A DNA stretch of 64,000 nucleotides from Oryzomonas sp. (GCA_031292255.1 JARLHN010000016.1:186001-250000); one strand, 5' to 3'. Shown: positions 8,430 to 16,987, counted from the stretch's first letter. Made by a program: numbers and translations. Notes: generated by a model not told the origin, from the sequence alone.

Positions 8430-9706
8430 GCCTGATCCGGCTCGCTGCGCTCCACCGTGAAGCGTTCCACGACCACCAACAACTCTTCCGCCAGTTTTGC
8501 CAGTTCGTTGGTGGCCTGGGCCATATCCTGCATGGCGGCCAACTGCTCTTCGGTGGCAGCCGAAACCTGCTCGGTGGCGGCGGCATTATCGTTGGCCACT
8601 TTGGCGATCTCGTCCACCGCCTTGACCATCTTGCCCGAACCCTCCATCTGCATCTGGGAAAGGTCGGCGATGCTGTTCGCCCTGCGTTCGGTCTCCAGGA
8701 CGGTCTTGAGGATCTCTTGAAAGGCCGTGGCGGTTACATCGATATTTTTCTTTCCCGCCTTGATGGTGCCGGAACTTTCCTGGATGATCTCGTGCACCCG
8801 GTGGCTCTCTTCCCGCAGATTATCAATCATCTCGTTGATATCCGCCGCCGACTGGGCCGACCCGTCGGCAAGCTTGCGCACCTCATCCGCCACCACGGCA
8901 AAGCCCTTGCCGTACTCACCCGCCCGGGCCGCCTCGATCGAGGCGTTCAAGGCCAGCAGGTTGGTCTGACGGGCCACGTCGGCGATGAAATCGGCTATCC
9001 TGCCGACCTTCTGCAATTTCGAGCTGAAGACGTCGAACTGACGGCTGATCTTTTCCTGGCAGTCGAAAAAGTCCTTCATCCTCTCCAGGGAGTCGGTGGC
9101 CAGGCTGCCGCCGTGTTGGGCCGTGAGGCTCGTCTCCCGGGCCACCTTGGCGGTTTCCTTGGCGCGCGCGGCAACCAGCTCAATGGAAACGGCTGTCTCG
9201 CGGATGGTCTTGGAGGTCCTTTCCACCATCTCGGCCTGGGTTTCGGCACCGCGGGAGATCTGCCCGATGGCTTTGGCAACATCTTCGGTTGAGGCGCTGA
9301 TCTCCAGGGCGTTGGAGTTGATCTCGCGCGCTGAATTGGTGAGCTTGCCCGAGGTCTTTTTGATGTGCCCCACCAAGTCGCGCAGGTTCTGGAGCATCAG
9401 GTTGATCAGGTCGGCCAGTTCATGGGTTTCGTCAGGTATATGGGAAGGAGGCATGTCCACCGACCGGGTCAGGTCGCCCCTGCTGATCGACTCTGCCGAG
9501 TCGGTCAAACGACTGATATTGGCCGTAAACCCCTTGGAGAAGAGCCACCCCAGGATAAGCCCCAAGGTCAGCGCCATGGCATAAGCCAGGATACCGGAGA
9601 TCTCCGGCGAATACCCGAGGAGGGCCACCAGCCGGGGGCTGAAAACCACCACTGCCACGACAACAATGAACCCAAGGATAAATTTATAGCCAATGGGAAT
9701 CCTCAT
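8426..9706 (-). CDS. Methyl-accepting chemotaxis protein with minimal sensor
   Basis: 426 residues. Two hydrophobic segments (about 8-28 and 40-58) are separated by only about ten residues, so there is no periplasmic ligand domain. A HAMP-like region follows ([27 protein letters not shown]), then a long coiled-coil signalling domain whose tip is [40 protein letters not shown]. The C-terminus lacks a CheR/CheB-binding pentapeptide. The signal is therefore probably sensed through membrane, HAMP or partner proteins. cheW overlaps downstream and cheR lies upstream on the same strand. Confidence 0.92.
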   Translation of the reverse strand: MRIPIGYKFILGFIVVVAVVVFSPRLVALLGYSPEISGILAYAMALTLGLILGWLFSKGFTANISRLTDSAESISRGDLTRSVDMPPSHIPDETHELADLINLMLQNLRDLVGHIKKTSGKLTNSAREINSNALEISASTEDVAKAIGQISRGAETQAEMVERTSKTIRETAVSIELVAARAKETAKVARETSLTAQHGGSLATDSLERMKDFFDCQEKISRQFDVFSSKLQKVGRIADFIADVARQTNLLALNASIEAARAGEYGKGFAVVADEVRKLADGSAQSAADINEMIDNLREESHRVHEIIQESSGTIKAGKKNIDVTATAFQEILKTVLETERRANSIADLSQMQMEGSGKMVKAVDEIAKVANDNAAATEQVSAATEEQLAAMQDMAQATNELAKLAEELLVVVERFTVERSEPDQA

Positions 9707-9777
9707 AACGCCCCTCCGTCTGTAATAAATCAGCTCACTATCCCAGAAACATGCATGTCCAACTCAAACACGGAGAC

Positions 9778-9794
9778 AACCATTTCAAATGGTT
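9778..9794. promoter_or_regulatory. Perfect 17-bp palindrome upstream of the MCP gene
   Basis: AACCATTTCAAATGGTT has 8-bp arms around a central C. It lies 72 bp before the MCP start and 109 bp after the cheR stop. It could be an operator for the MCP-cheW transcript. No U-tract follows on the minus strand, so a terminator is less likely. Confidence 0.4.
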
Positions 9795-9902
9795 AGACAA
9801 TTTTTCGGTCTAATTTCTCTTCGCCATTTAAGGATTTGAGAATATTTGAAAAAACTCCGTGATTTACCCTGCGCCTCTGTGGCAAAACTGCCGATTATTG
9901 GA

Positions 9903-10757
9903 TTATATCCGCCTATAGATGCGTTCGAGGCGACAAATCGGCGTGAAACGGTCGCGTGAGTTGCCGACCAGTACCTCGGACTTGCCCAGCACCAGAATAC
10001 CACCCGGCTTAAGAATATCCGCTATCCTGTTGAGAATCTTCTCCTGTTCCGTACGCGTAAAATAGATCAGGGTATTGCGGCAAAACACCAGGTCGCTCGG
10101 CACATACTCTTCCGGATCGCATATGTCCGCCTTCCGGAAGTGCACCATTTCACGGGCTTCGGGGATCAGGCGGAACAATTTTCCGCTCTGGCGAAAGTAG
10201 CGTTCCCGCAGGCCATCCGGCATCTCCTTGAACCGACCTTCGTCGTATTCGGCCGTCCGGGCGGCCTGGAGGGTCGTATCGTCAATGTCGGTACCCAACA
10301 GGGATACACGCGCTTGGCGAATCTCCCTGCTGAAAAATTCCCGCAGCATGATAGCCAGACTGTACGTTTCCTCTCCGCAGGCGCAACCGAGACACCAGAA
10401 TTGAAGCGGTTCGTCCCGGTCATCCGGCCGGGAGGCGAAGAACTCCGGAATGACCTCCTTGCGCAGTTTTTCAAACACTGAATGGTTGCGGAAAAACTGG
10501 CTGACATGGATGGTAAGCGATTTCTGGAGCAGGGCCGGTTCCTGATCGCTGTGGTTCAAGAGGTCGCAATAGACGGCGACATCGCTGATGCGGGTCGAGC
10601 GCATCCTGATGGCCACCCGCCGTTTCATGCAGGCATCCTTATAGACGGCCAGGCTGAATCCGCGCCGCCTGTCCAGGATCGCACCGACTTCCGCGAGTTC
10701 CTCGTCGCTTACCTCCGGCAATGCCGTAAACATACTGACGCCCAAGGGTACCTTCAC
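9903..10757 (-). CDS. cheR: CheR-type chemotaxis methyltransferase
   Basis: About 284 residues from GTG 10757 (AAGG five bases upstream); ATG 10733 is the alternative. A longer frame to 10871 exists, but its extra codons are only the extragenic repeat at 10788-10851. The N-terminal helical CheR_N domain (DEELAEVGAILDRRRGFSLAVYKDACMKRRVAIRMR) precedes an SAM-binding domain with FWCLGCACGEETYSLAIML as motif I and LLGTDIDD as motif II. DLVFCRNTLIYF matches the CheR motif DLIFCRNVLIYF. It methylates receptor glutamates; the neighbouring MCP is a plausible but unproven target. Confidence 0.9.
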   Translation of the reverse strand: MKVPLGVSMFTALPEVSDEELAEVGAILDRRRGFSLAVYKDACMKRRVAIRMRSTRISDVAVYCDLLNHSDQEPALLQKSLTIHVSQFFRNHSVFEKLRKEVIPEFFASRPDDRDEPLQFWCLGCACGEETYSLAIMLREFFSREIRQARVSLLGTDIDDTTLQAARTAEYDEGRFKEMPDGLRERYFRQSGKLFRLIPEAREMVHFRKADICDPEEYVPSDLVFCRNTLIYFTRTEQEKILNRIADILKPGGILVLGKSEVLVGNSRDRFTPICRLERIYRRI

Positions 10758-10787
10758 TCCTGCCTTCCTTGCCGGACCGGTTGCCTG

Positions 10788-10851
10788 GTGTCCCGTGCGG
10801 TTAGTCGTGGAAAGTAATTCCTTTGCTCTTTTGGCTGGTGCCAAGGCGCGG
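10788..10851. repeat. Partial copy of the GTGTCCCGTGCGGTT repeat
   Basis: About 64 bp from GTGTCCCGTGCGGTTAG to GCCAAGGCGCGG nearly match the left part of the element at 14215-14377, then the similarity stops. It lies just upstream of cheR. Confidence 0.7.
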
Positions 10852-10991
10852 GGACATTCCAGCGCGTGCAAACAGGATGCCTTTACTCTGCCGCTTACCG
10901 GAACATATCCCGTTTACATCTGTATCACGAAGCCGCTTCCGACGCAACCGCATCTGCGTGAGCCGGTTTCCGTCCGGAAAAGGTATTCCTC

Positions 10992-11007
10992 TGGCAGGTT
11001 GTTTGCA
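10992..11007 (+). promoter_or_regulatory. Sigma-54-type promoter
   Basis: TGGCAGGTTGTTTGCA fits the -24/-12 consensus TGGCAC-N5-TTGCA with the obligatory GG-N10-GC spacing (GG 10993-10994, GC 11005-11006). Transcription would start near 11018 and read into the frameshifted gene and the NlpC/P60 gene. An enhancer-binding site was not identified. The rest of 10758-11095 holds the partial repeat and nothing else I recognise. Confidence 0.6.
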
Positions 11008-11095
11008 GTATCATAATCCTGTAAAAGAGACCGGGACAGGTCCGCCCCCCCGGGGAGAACCGCTCTCGAACGTCACTCAGGAGATCGCCACTCAG

Positions 11096-11453
11096 ATGAA
11101 CCAGCCTGCAAAAATTGCGGAGATCGATCAAAAAATGTCACATGACCTCCAACGGGTCCTTGCGGCAGACAAGGATGAGTTGTTTCGGGCCGTATCTAAA
11201 GGAAGGGGCGGTTCACCAGTTCATCGTCTCCGCGGCGTCAAACGCCGAGAGCATATCCATGATCGCCCGGAGCAGCCGCTGGAAGGGCAAGCCCAACATC
11301 CGCCTGGCGATCCGCAAGAATCCCCGGACACCGGCCATCTGGTTTACCCTGTTCCTCGGCACGCTGCGGGAATTGCTCTCAGTGCCGCGGCTGACGGGCA
11401 CCCAGAAGGAGTTGGTCCGGCAAGCCCTGAGCAGCAGGGGTGGCAAAGCGTGA
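11096..11453 (+). pseudogene. Conserved-looking small protein broken by a frameshift
   Basis: Reading from ATG 11096 gives a convincing N-terminus (MNQPAKIAEIDQKMSHDLQ and on to ELFRAVSK). At AAAGGAAGGGGCGG (11198-11211) sense continues in the next frame as EGAVHQFIVSAASNAESISM and runs to a TGA at 11451-11453. Removing one G after AAA joins the two parts smoothly into about 118 residues. The stop overlaps the GTG of the next gene by 4 bp, as in a translationally coupled pair. Either the gene is recently inactivated or there is a sequencing error. The family is not recognised. Confidence 0.6.
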
Positions 11454-12337
11454 TACGTCTGGTCCCGATCATCATGGCGGTGCTTCTCGGCTGGAACGCC
11501 CCCTGCGGGGCCGCCTCCTATGGCGTTGCCCGCAGCGCGACGCCGGTGCTGAACAGCCCGGCACTGGGCGATATCTTCGGTGGGGCGGACGGCAGATCCC
11601 TGAAGACCGACCGATGCGGCCAGGTACGGCAACTGGAGTTCATCGCCCTGCCGGGGACCGTCTTCAGGTTGTTGGGAAAGGCCCCTGGTTCCGCGACCAC
11701 CGTCTACCGCGTGGAAACCGACGACTACCTCGCTCCGGACGGCATCTCGCTTTACGCTGACAGCCGCTTCATCGAGCTTCGCGACGAGCGCCCCCCGGCA
11801 CGCACCAGAACGCTGCCCACCCGTGAGCGGATCATTGCCGCGCTGAAGAAAGCCATCGGCAACCCCTATGTTTGGGGGGGCAACGTCCCGGAGGGGGTTA
11901 ACGCCCTGATCGGAACACTCTATCCTGCGGGGGCGGCGATCGACGACAGGGTCAAACAGCGCATCACCCTTGCCGGGGTGGACTGTTCAGGGCTGCTCTA
12001 TCAGGCCACCGGGGGGTGGACGCCCCGCAACACCTCACAATTGGTTTCCTACGGCACCGGGGTGACGGTGGAAGGGAAAGACGCGCGGGAGATCGCTGAA
12101 AGCCTGAAACCGCTCGACCTGATCGCCTGGGGCGGCCACGTGATCATCGTCATGGACCGGAATACGGTCATCGAAAGCCGGCTCAAATGCGGCCGGCCCG
12201 CCAATGGCGGGGTGGTGACCACACCCTTGCGACAGAGGCTGACAGAGATCATGCGGACCCGCCGGCCGGTGGATGCCTGGCCGGCCAAGGGGAAACAGGA
12301 GGGGATCTTTGTGGTCAGAAGATGGTTCGGTCTCTAG
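11450..12337 (+). CDS. NlpC/P60 family cell-wall hydrolase with SH3-like domain
   Basis: 295 residues from GTG 11450. A signal peptide (IRLVPIIMAVLLGWNAPCGAAS) is followed by an SH3-like region (about 30-110) and an NlpC/P60 domain whose catalytic Cys is in GVDCSGLLYQ and His in GGHVIIVMD. These enzymes cleave peptide bonds in peptidoglycan stems in the periplasm. A longer in-frame ORF reaches back to 10823, but that part runs over the repeat and the frameshifted gene in a non-coding way. It is coupled to the upstream broken gene and probably driven by the sigma-54-like promoter at 10992. Confidence 0.85.
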   Translation: MIRLVPIIMAVLLGWNAPCGAASYGVARSATPVLNSPALGDIFGGADGRSLKTDRCGQVRQLEFIALPGTVFRLLGKAPGSATTVYRVETDDYLAPDGISLYADSRFIELRDERPPARTRTLPTRERIIAALKKAIGNPYVWGGNVPEGVNALIGTLYPAGAAIDDRVKQRITLAGVDCSGLLYQATGGWTPRNTSQLVSYGTGVTVEGKDAREIAESLKPLDLIAWGGHVIIVMDRNTVIESRLKCGRPANGGVVTTPLRQRLTEIMRTRRPVDAWPAKGKQEGIFVVRRWFGL

Positions 12338-12340
12338 CCG

Positions 12341-12416
12341 GGTTGTTGAAAATCTACTGCGGGGCCGCTCGCTTGCATCTTGCATAACGGCCGACCCATG
12401 ACGATTTGCAACAACC
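12341..12416. repeat. Extragenic element with 14-bp inverted ends
   Basis: GGTTGTTGAAAATC (12341-12354) and GATTTGCAACAACC (12403-12416) are inverted with one mismatch. The 76-bp unit fills the gap between the convergent NlpC/P60 and uracil-DNA glycosylase genes. It could serve as a bidirectional terminator or be a small palindromic mobile repeat. Confidence 0.6.
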
Positions 12417-12425
12417 TGCTTGCGA

Positions 12426-13196
12426 CTATCTTTTGCGTGTTTTTTCCGGTACCGGCAGTTTCAGGAGCCGCAGCACCTGGGCCATGTCCTCCCAGACCTC
12501 CCAGAAGGGCCCGGAAACCGCCCGGTTGCGCAGGAGGTAGGACGGGTGATAGGTAGGCATGACCGGAACGCCGTGGTAATCGCGGAATTTGCCGCGCAGC
12601 TTTGAGATCGCCTCCTTCGTACCCAGAAGGGTCTGGGCGGCGAATCTGCCCAACGCCACTATGACCTCGGGGTGGACGGCTTGCAGTTGCCGCAGGAGAA
12701 ACGGGGCGCAGGCGGCTATCTCGTCCGCTTCCGGGTCCCGGTTGTCCGGTGGCCGGCACTTGACCACGTTGCAGATGTACACCTCTTCCCGCTTGAGCCC
12801 CATGGCGGTGATGATGCGGTTCAAGACCTGCCCGGCCTCTCCAACGAACGGCTCGCCCTGCTGATCCTCGTCCCTTCCCGGCCCCTCGCCCACGAACACC
12901 AGCCGCGCCTGCGGGTTGCCCGCGCCAAACACCAGGTTCGTCCTCCCTTTCGCCAACTTGCAGCGTTGGCAGTCACCCAGGCTTTTCCTGATTTTTTCCA
13001 GGGATTCATGCTTTTGGTCGTGTGGCGTCGCACCGGCCTCGGCCGCTGCCGCCGGCAGCGCTGCCGGCTGTTGCACCGCAAGGTGCGCCGCTGGAGAAGC
13101 CAAGGACTCAGGCAGGCCGTCCAGACCGCTTTCCTGAAGGGCCAGCAGGTATTCCCGCAGGGACGATGCCGCCACTGCCTTGAATGATTGAGCCAT
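12426..13196 (-). CDS. Type 4 uracil-DNA glycosylase
   Basis: 256 residues from ATG 13196, preceded by AAGGGATAGGG; an alternative ATG at 13226 has no ribosome site. An Ala/Pro-rich N-terminal third is followed by the glycosylase domain. CQRC, then the C in NVVKCRPPDNRDP, then CAPF are the four 4Fe-4S ligands typical of family 4. The active-site motif is GEGPGRDEDQQGEPFVGEAG, and the DNA-contact motif is PTYHPSYLLR. The enzyme removes uracil from DNA. The linker-like N-terminus resembles the SPO1-polymerase-related UDG proteins. Confidence 0.92.
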   Translation of the reverse strand: MAQSFKAVAASSLREYLLALQESGLDGLPESLASPAAHLAVQQPAALPAAAAEAGATPHDQKHESLEKIRKSLGDCQRCKLAKGRTNLVFGAGNPQARLVFVGEGPGRDEDQQGEPFVGEAGQVLNRIITAMGLKREEVYICNVVKCRPPDNRDPEADEIAACAPFLLRQLQAVHPEVIVALGRFAAQTLLGTKEAISKLRGKFRDYHGVPVMPTYHPSYLLRNRAVSGPFWEVWEDMAQVLRLLKLPVPEKTRKR

Positions 13197-13296
13197 CCCT
13201 ATCCCTTTTATTGAATCCTTCCCCATTCTGGGGTAGCATTAGTAGCCTGTTGGACTGTACCAGTTCCTCCAAAGCCATGTCAAAGCGAAAGACACC

Positions 13297-14205
13297 ATGT
13301 TCCCATTAGCGCTGTTCACAATCGTCTGCTGCGTGCTGGTCCCCGATGCGGCCCATGCCTGGGGTGGCGGCATCCATCTCCAGGCAGGCTTGAGCGTGCT
13401 GGCTGCTCTCGATACCCTGCCGCCCGACATCGCGGCGGTCCTGGCGGCATACCCCCGCGATTACCTCTACGGCTGCATCGCAGCCGACATCATCGTTGGG
13501 AAAAAATATACCCATTACCTGCTCAACTGCCATCGCTGGCGCATTGGACAAAAGGTGCTGCAGGCGGCCAAGAGCGACGGCGAAAAGGCCTGCGCCTACG
13601 GCTATCTCTCCCATTTGGCGGCGGACGGCATTGCCCACAACTATTACGTCCCCTACAAGATCATGCGCTCATTTGCCACGGTGACCATGAAGCACACCTA
13701 CTGGGAGATGCGTTTCGAGACCTTTGCGGACAAGGTGGTCTGGGAACGGGCACGGGAGATCTGCCGCTCGGACCAGCGCGCCAATGACGCCATGCTGCGC
13801 GGCGTTCTGACCAACACCCTCTTTTCCTTCGGTACCAACAAGCGCATCTTTAACTCGATCATGCTCCTGTCTCGGCTGGAAAAATGGCAGAAGGTCATGC
13901 AGGCCCTGTCGGACAATTCGCGATACACCCTGGCGGAGAGTGACCGCGACGAATACATGACCCTGACCGAGGAGGCGGTCTTTGATTTTCTGCGTCATCC
14001 CCAAGAATCCGAATGCCTGCTTACGGACCCAACCGGCGAGAAAGCCCTGGCTGTCGCGGATGCCCTGCGGAAGAACCTGCGGCTGTTGTATAAGAATGGG
14101 CGGATATCCAGGGCCGACGGCATGGAGCAGGTGGAACTGCTGAAGGACAAGCTGCGGCAGTCGCTGCGCAAGCCGGAACTATTGAAGGGATTACACAGCG
14201 GGTAA
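13297..14205 (+). CDS. Zinc-dependent phospholipase C-like protein
   Basis: 302 residues with a signal peptide ending near AHA, after which the mature protein would begin with WGGGIHLQAG. An N-terminal Trp as first zinc ligand is the hallmark of the zinc-dependent PLC / S1-P1 nuclease fold. Further ligands are in YLYGCIAADII and YGYLSHLAADGIAHNYYVPY (H-x3-D-x2-A-H). No C2/PLAT domain. It should act in the periplasm or outside the cell; substrate unknown. It is single, divergent from the uracil-DNA glycosylase gene. Confidence 0.78.
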   Translation: MFPLALFTIVCCVLVPDAAHAWGGGIHLQAGLSVLAALDTLPPDIAAVLAAYPRDYLYGCIAADIIVGKKYTHYLLNCHRWRIGQKVLQAAKSDGEKACAYGYLSHLAADGIAHNYYVPYKIMRSFATVTMKHTYWEMRFETFADKVVWERAREICRSDQRANDAMLRGVLTNTLFSFGTNKRIFNSIMLLSRLEKWQKVMQALSDNSRYTLAESDRDEYMTLTEEAVFDFLRHPQESECLLTDPTGEKALAVADALRKNLRLLYKNGRISRADGMEQVELLKDKLRQSLRKPELLKGLHSG

Positions 14206-14214
14206 TCGCCGGGT

Positions 14215-14377
14215 CAGTGTCCCGTGCGGTTGTCGTGGGAAGTAATTCCTTTGCTATTTTGGCTGATGCCAAGACGCGGCGACGCAGGTGTAGCAGGGGC
14301 TACATCAAGGAGCCGCAACGACGGCAGCGGTCAAAAGAGCCGGAATTACGAGTACAAACTAACCGCATGGGACACTG
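14215..14377. mobile_element. 163-bp MITE-like element
   Basis: Terminal inverted repeats CAGTGTCCCGTGCGGTT (14215-14231) and AACCGCATGGGACACTG (14361-14377) match at 16 of 17 positions. The interior has no ORF. A further outward end (TGTCCCGTGCGGTTAG, 14381-14396) follows directly, making a strong hairpin at 14359-14396 with the right terminus. The partial copy at 10788-10851 shows the family is repeated. No target-site duplication was established and no transposase is in the window. Confidence 0.65.
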
Positions 14378-15588
14378 ATTTGTCCCGTGCGGTTAGTCGT
14401 GGGAAGGCGCGAGACGATCTGGTCAAGGATACGGTTGGCCAGCTCATCCTTGGACATCAGGGGGCACTCCTGCCTTGAGCCATCCCTAAAGAGCAACAGC
14501 GCCCGATTGGTGTCTACATTGAAACCGGCATCGCTCATGCTGACGTCGTTGGCCACGATCATATCCAGATTCTTTTCGGCTAGCTTTTGAACGGCATACT
14601 CCTCCAGGCGGGAGGTCTCGGCAGCAAAGCCCACCAGGAACGGACGTTTTTCAAGATGGCCCAGTTCAGCCAGGATGTCCGGGTTTTTGACCAGCACCAG
14701 CGTCATCTCGGCAGCCTGTTTCTTGATCTTGACCGCTTTGCGCTCGGCCGGCCGGTAGTCGGCAACCGCCGCAGCCTTGATGACCACCGTGCATTCCTTG
14801 ACCTGCGCCATCACCTGCGCCTGCATATCGCGGGCACTTTCAACGCATACCCGTTCGACACCTGCCGGGGCGGCAAGTCCGGTAGGGCCGCTGACCAGGA
14901 TCACCCGCGCACCCCGCTGCCTGGCGGCCTGCGCTATGGCATAACCCATCCTGCCCGAGGAATGGTTGCTGATGAAGCGGACCGGATCTATCTCCTCTCG
15001 GGTTGGCCCGGCGGTGACCATAACGGTCTGCCCGGCCAGATCCCTGGGCCTGATCGCCGCCACAACCGCTTTGAAGATTGTTTCCGGCGCAGCCAGTTTT
15101 CCTTCCCCTTCCCAACCGCAGGCAAGGGCACCCTTTTCAGGCGGCACGAAGAGGTACCCGAGTCGGCGCAGTTTTCCCTCGTTTTCGCGGTAGATCGGAT
15201 TGGTGTACATGTTGACGTTCATGGCCGGGGCGATCATCACCGGCGCCTTGGTGGCCATTACGGTTGTAGTGAGCATATCGTCGGCAATGCCGTTGGCGAT
15301 CTTAGCGATCACATTGGCCGTGGCCGGGGCGATGACAAACAGGTCGGCACGGTCGGCCAGGGAGATGTGCCCGATCTCCTGTTCGGCGATCAGGTTAAAC
15401 AGCTCGCTGTGCACCGGATTGGCCGAAAGGGTCTGGAAGGTTAGTGGAGTGACGAACTCCTGGGCTGCGCGGGTCATGACCACATGCACACAGGCGCCGG
15501 CCTTGGTGAGCAGGCGAAGCAGTTCCACCGCCTTATATACGGCGATGCCGCCCGTTACACCCAACACAATCCGCGTATCCTTCAGCAT
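14359..15588 (-). CDS. coaBC: Bifunctional CoaBC (4'-phosphopantothenoylcysteine synthetase/decarboxylase)
   Basis: 409 residues from ATG 15588. The N-terminal flavoprotein decarboxylase domain has VTGGIAVYKA, the active-site His in GHISLADRAD, the PAMNVNMY motif and the substrate Cys in ACGWEGEGK. The C-terminal synthetase domain has AGPTREEIDPVRFISNHSSG and KIKK. It makes 4'-phosphopantetheine for coenzyme A from phosphopantothenate and cysteine. The last 14 or so codons (TTNRTGQISVPCG) and the TAG lie inside the repeat ends at 14359-14400, so the natural C-terminus was replaced or extended by the element. The start lies 14 bp after the MBL-fold gene. Confidence 0.95.
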   Translation of the reverse strand: MLKDTRIVLGVTGGIAVYKAVELLRLLTKAGACVHVVMTRAAQEFVTPLTFQTLSANPVHSELFNLIAEQEIGHISLADRADLFVIAPATANVIAKIANGIADDMLTTTVMATKAPVMIAPAMNVNMYTNPIYRENEGKLRRLGYLFVPPEKGALACGWEGEGKLAAPETIFKAVVAAIRPRDLAGQTVMVTAGPTREEIDPVRFISNHSSGRMGYAIAQAARQRGARVILVSGPTGLAAPAGVERVCVESARDMQAQVMAQVKECTVVIKAAAVADYRPAERKAVKIKKQAAEMTLVLVKNPDILAELGHLEKRPFLVGFAAETSRLEEYAVQKLAEKNLDMIVANDVSMSDAGFNVDTNRALLLFRDGSRQECPLMSKDELANRILDQIVSRLPTTNRTGQISVPCG

Positions 15589-15601
15589 GGCATCATGGTC
15601 C

Positions 15602-16225
15602 TCAGAAGTAGGGGTTGTGGCGCTTTTCATGGCCTATGGAGGTTTCGGGGCCATGGCCCGGATAGGCGGCCACGTCGTCCGGCAGGGTAAAAAGCTTGCT
15701 GCGGATGGATTCCAGGAGTTGGTCATGGGAGCCGCCGGGGAGATCGGTGCGGCCGATGGAGTCGGCAAACAGGGTGTCGCCGGTGATTACCTTGCTCTCT
15801 TGGGCCAGATAGAGACAGCAGCCACCAGGGGTATGGCCCGGCGTGTGCAGCACCTTCATGCGGTACGCTCCAAACTCGATCTCCATCCCGTCAACGAGAA
15901 AATCGTCAGCCGGAGGCGAGTTCTCGCACGGGATGCCGTACATGCGTCCCACGTCGGCAACTCGATCAAGCATCGGGGCATCGGCTTGGTGGATCAACAA
16001 CGGCGCCCCGAACACCGCAACCGCCTGACGGTTGCCGCCAACGTGGTCAAAATGCCCATGGGTGTTGATGACATACCGAATCGCCAGACCATGGCGCCGA
16101 ACCGCCTGGACAATACGCTCCACATCGCCGCCCGGATCAACCACCACGCCTTCGCGGGTTTCGCCGCATCCCAGGATCAGGCAATTGACCGACAGAGGGC
16201 CGACGGCCATCACGTCAAATATCAT
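15602..16225 (-). CDS. MBL-fold hydrolase, glyoxalase II-like
   Basis: 207 residues from ATG 16225, with GGGAG eight bases upstream; two further in-frame starts upstream fit less well. Metal ligands are complete: THGHFDH, HTPGHT, GDTLF and PGHGPE. The compact size and GGCCLYLAQESKVITGDTLFADSIGRTDLPGG sequence match the YcbL / hydroxyacylglutathione hydrolase-like group, which hydrolyses thioesters in the cytosol. True substrate unknown. It is upstream of coaBC and likely co-transcribed with it. Confidence 0.85.
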   Translation of the reverse strand: MIFDVMAVGPLSVNCLILGCGETREGVVVDPGGDVERIVQAVRRHGLAIRYVINTHGHFDHVGGNRQAVAVFGAPLLIHQADAPMLDRVADVGRMYGIPCENSPPADDFLVDGMEIEFGAYRMKVLHTPGHTPGGCCLYLAQESKVITGDTLFADSIGRTDLPGGSHDQLLESIRSKLFTLPDDVAAYPGHGPETSIGHEKRHNPYF

Positions 16226-16302
16226 CGTCATTTCTCCCACTTGATTGACATCCGGCATGAAGCTGCTATAATCTTTCCCCAGGATTTCAGGAAGGGGTCG
16301 CC

Positions 16303-16488
16303 ATGAAACGGCCGGTTGTGGATCAGGAACGTTGCATCAGTTGTGGTCTTTGCATTTCGCTCTGCCCCGGGGCCTTTCGTTTCAACAGTGCCGGCACGTC
16401 GGAATGTTTCGACCCCTCCGGCGCGCCTGAAAAGGATATTCAGCAGGCGATTGACGGCTGTCCCGTCCAGTGTATCAGCTGGGAATAA
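16303..16488 (+). CDS. 4Fe-4S ferredoxin
   Basis: 61 residues with one cluster-binding set: C-I-S-C-G-L-C near residues 11-17 plus the C of LCPGAF or GCPVQC near the end, typical of single-cluster 4Fe-4S ferredoxins. GGAAGGGGTCGCC precedes the ATG. It is followed 24 bp later by rubredoxin, so the pair forms a small redox-carrier operon. Partners are not evident from the window. Confidence 0.9.
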   Translation: MKRPVVDQERCISCGLCISLCPGAFRFNSAGTSECFDPSGAPEKDIQQAIDGCPVQCISWE

Positions 16489-16512
16489 TCTCTCTCACAA
16501 AGGAGCATTACC

Positions 16513-16671
16513 ATGGAACGTTGGATCTGCACCATCTGCCAGTATGTCTATGACCCCGCCACCGGAGATCCTGACCGGGGCATCCCTGCCGGAACGGCCT
16601 TCGAGGCATTGCCGGACGACTGGACATGTCCCCTGTGCGGCGCGGGCAAGGATGTCTTTGAAAAAGAATAA
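16513..16671 (+). CDS. Rubredoxin
   Basis: 52 residues: [14 protein letters not shown], then [20 protein letters not shown] and GAGKDVFEK. The two C-x2-C knuckles and the Y-x-Y-D-P and DDW motifs are diagnostic for a one-iron rubredoxin. AAAGGAGCATTACC precedes the ATG. It sits in one transcript with the ferredoxin and ahead of a strong terminator. It probably passes electrons to oxidative-stress or other soluble oxidoreductases; the acceptor is unknown. Confidence 0.97.
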   Translation: MERWICTICQYVYDPATGDPDRGIPAGTAFEALPDDWTCPLCGAGKDVFEKE

Positions 16672-16728
16672 GACACGTCAGGCGTTCACCGGCGCCTCGT
16701 GGGCCACCAAGGCCACGACACGTATTTC

Positions 16729-16760
16729 AAACCCTCCCTCGGGAGGGTTTTTTATTTTTT
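16729..16760 (+). terminator. Intrinsic terminator after rubredoxin
   Basis: AAACCCTCCC and GGGAGGGTTT form a 10-bp stem with a tight loop, followed by TTTATTTTTTC. The tail overlaps the stop codon of the convergent zinc-ribbon gene, so it may work in both directions. Confidence 0.9.
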
Positions 16761-16931
16761 CTTTTCGGCAGGCTTGATGATGTCGATCTTCGTTTCACCT
16801 GCCTCGGTCTTGACCCGCCAGACAAGCCCGCATGCTCCGCACTCCTTGAGTGGCGCTTCGTCGGATGAAAACCCGCCGGAATGCATGTCAAGATTCAACG
16901 ATGTCCTGTTACCGCAATGTGGGCACTTCAT
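16752..16931 (-). CDS. Small zinc-ribbon protein
   Basis: 59 residues from ATG 16931, with AGGAGG eight bases upstream. It starts KCPHCGN and has a second pair ECGACG near residues 34-39, a zinc ribbon; the end is Lys-rich (PAEKKK). No other domain. Cytosolic; function unknown. Confidence 0.8.
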   Translation of the reverse strand: MKCPHCGNRTSLNLDMHSGGFSSDEAPLKECGACGLVWRVKTEAGETKIDIIKPAEKKK

Positions 16932-16987
16932 AGTTTGTTCCTCCTGGTATTCTGCTCGTGCCGACGGGCCGTTGCAACGGGCGGATT

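Noticed and set aside
10758-10871. Longer N-terminus of CheR.
   Set aside because: The extra codons are the GTGTCCCGTGCGGTT repeat read as protein; the CheR domain begins after GTG 10757.
10823-11449. N-terminal extension of the NlpC/P60 frame back to 10823.
   Set aside because: It crosses the extragenic repeat, the sigma-54-like promoter and the frameshifted gene. A signal peptide begins right at GTG 11450.
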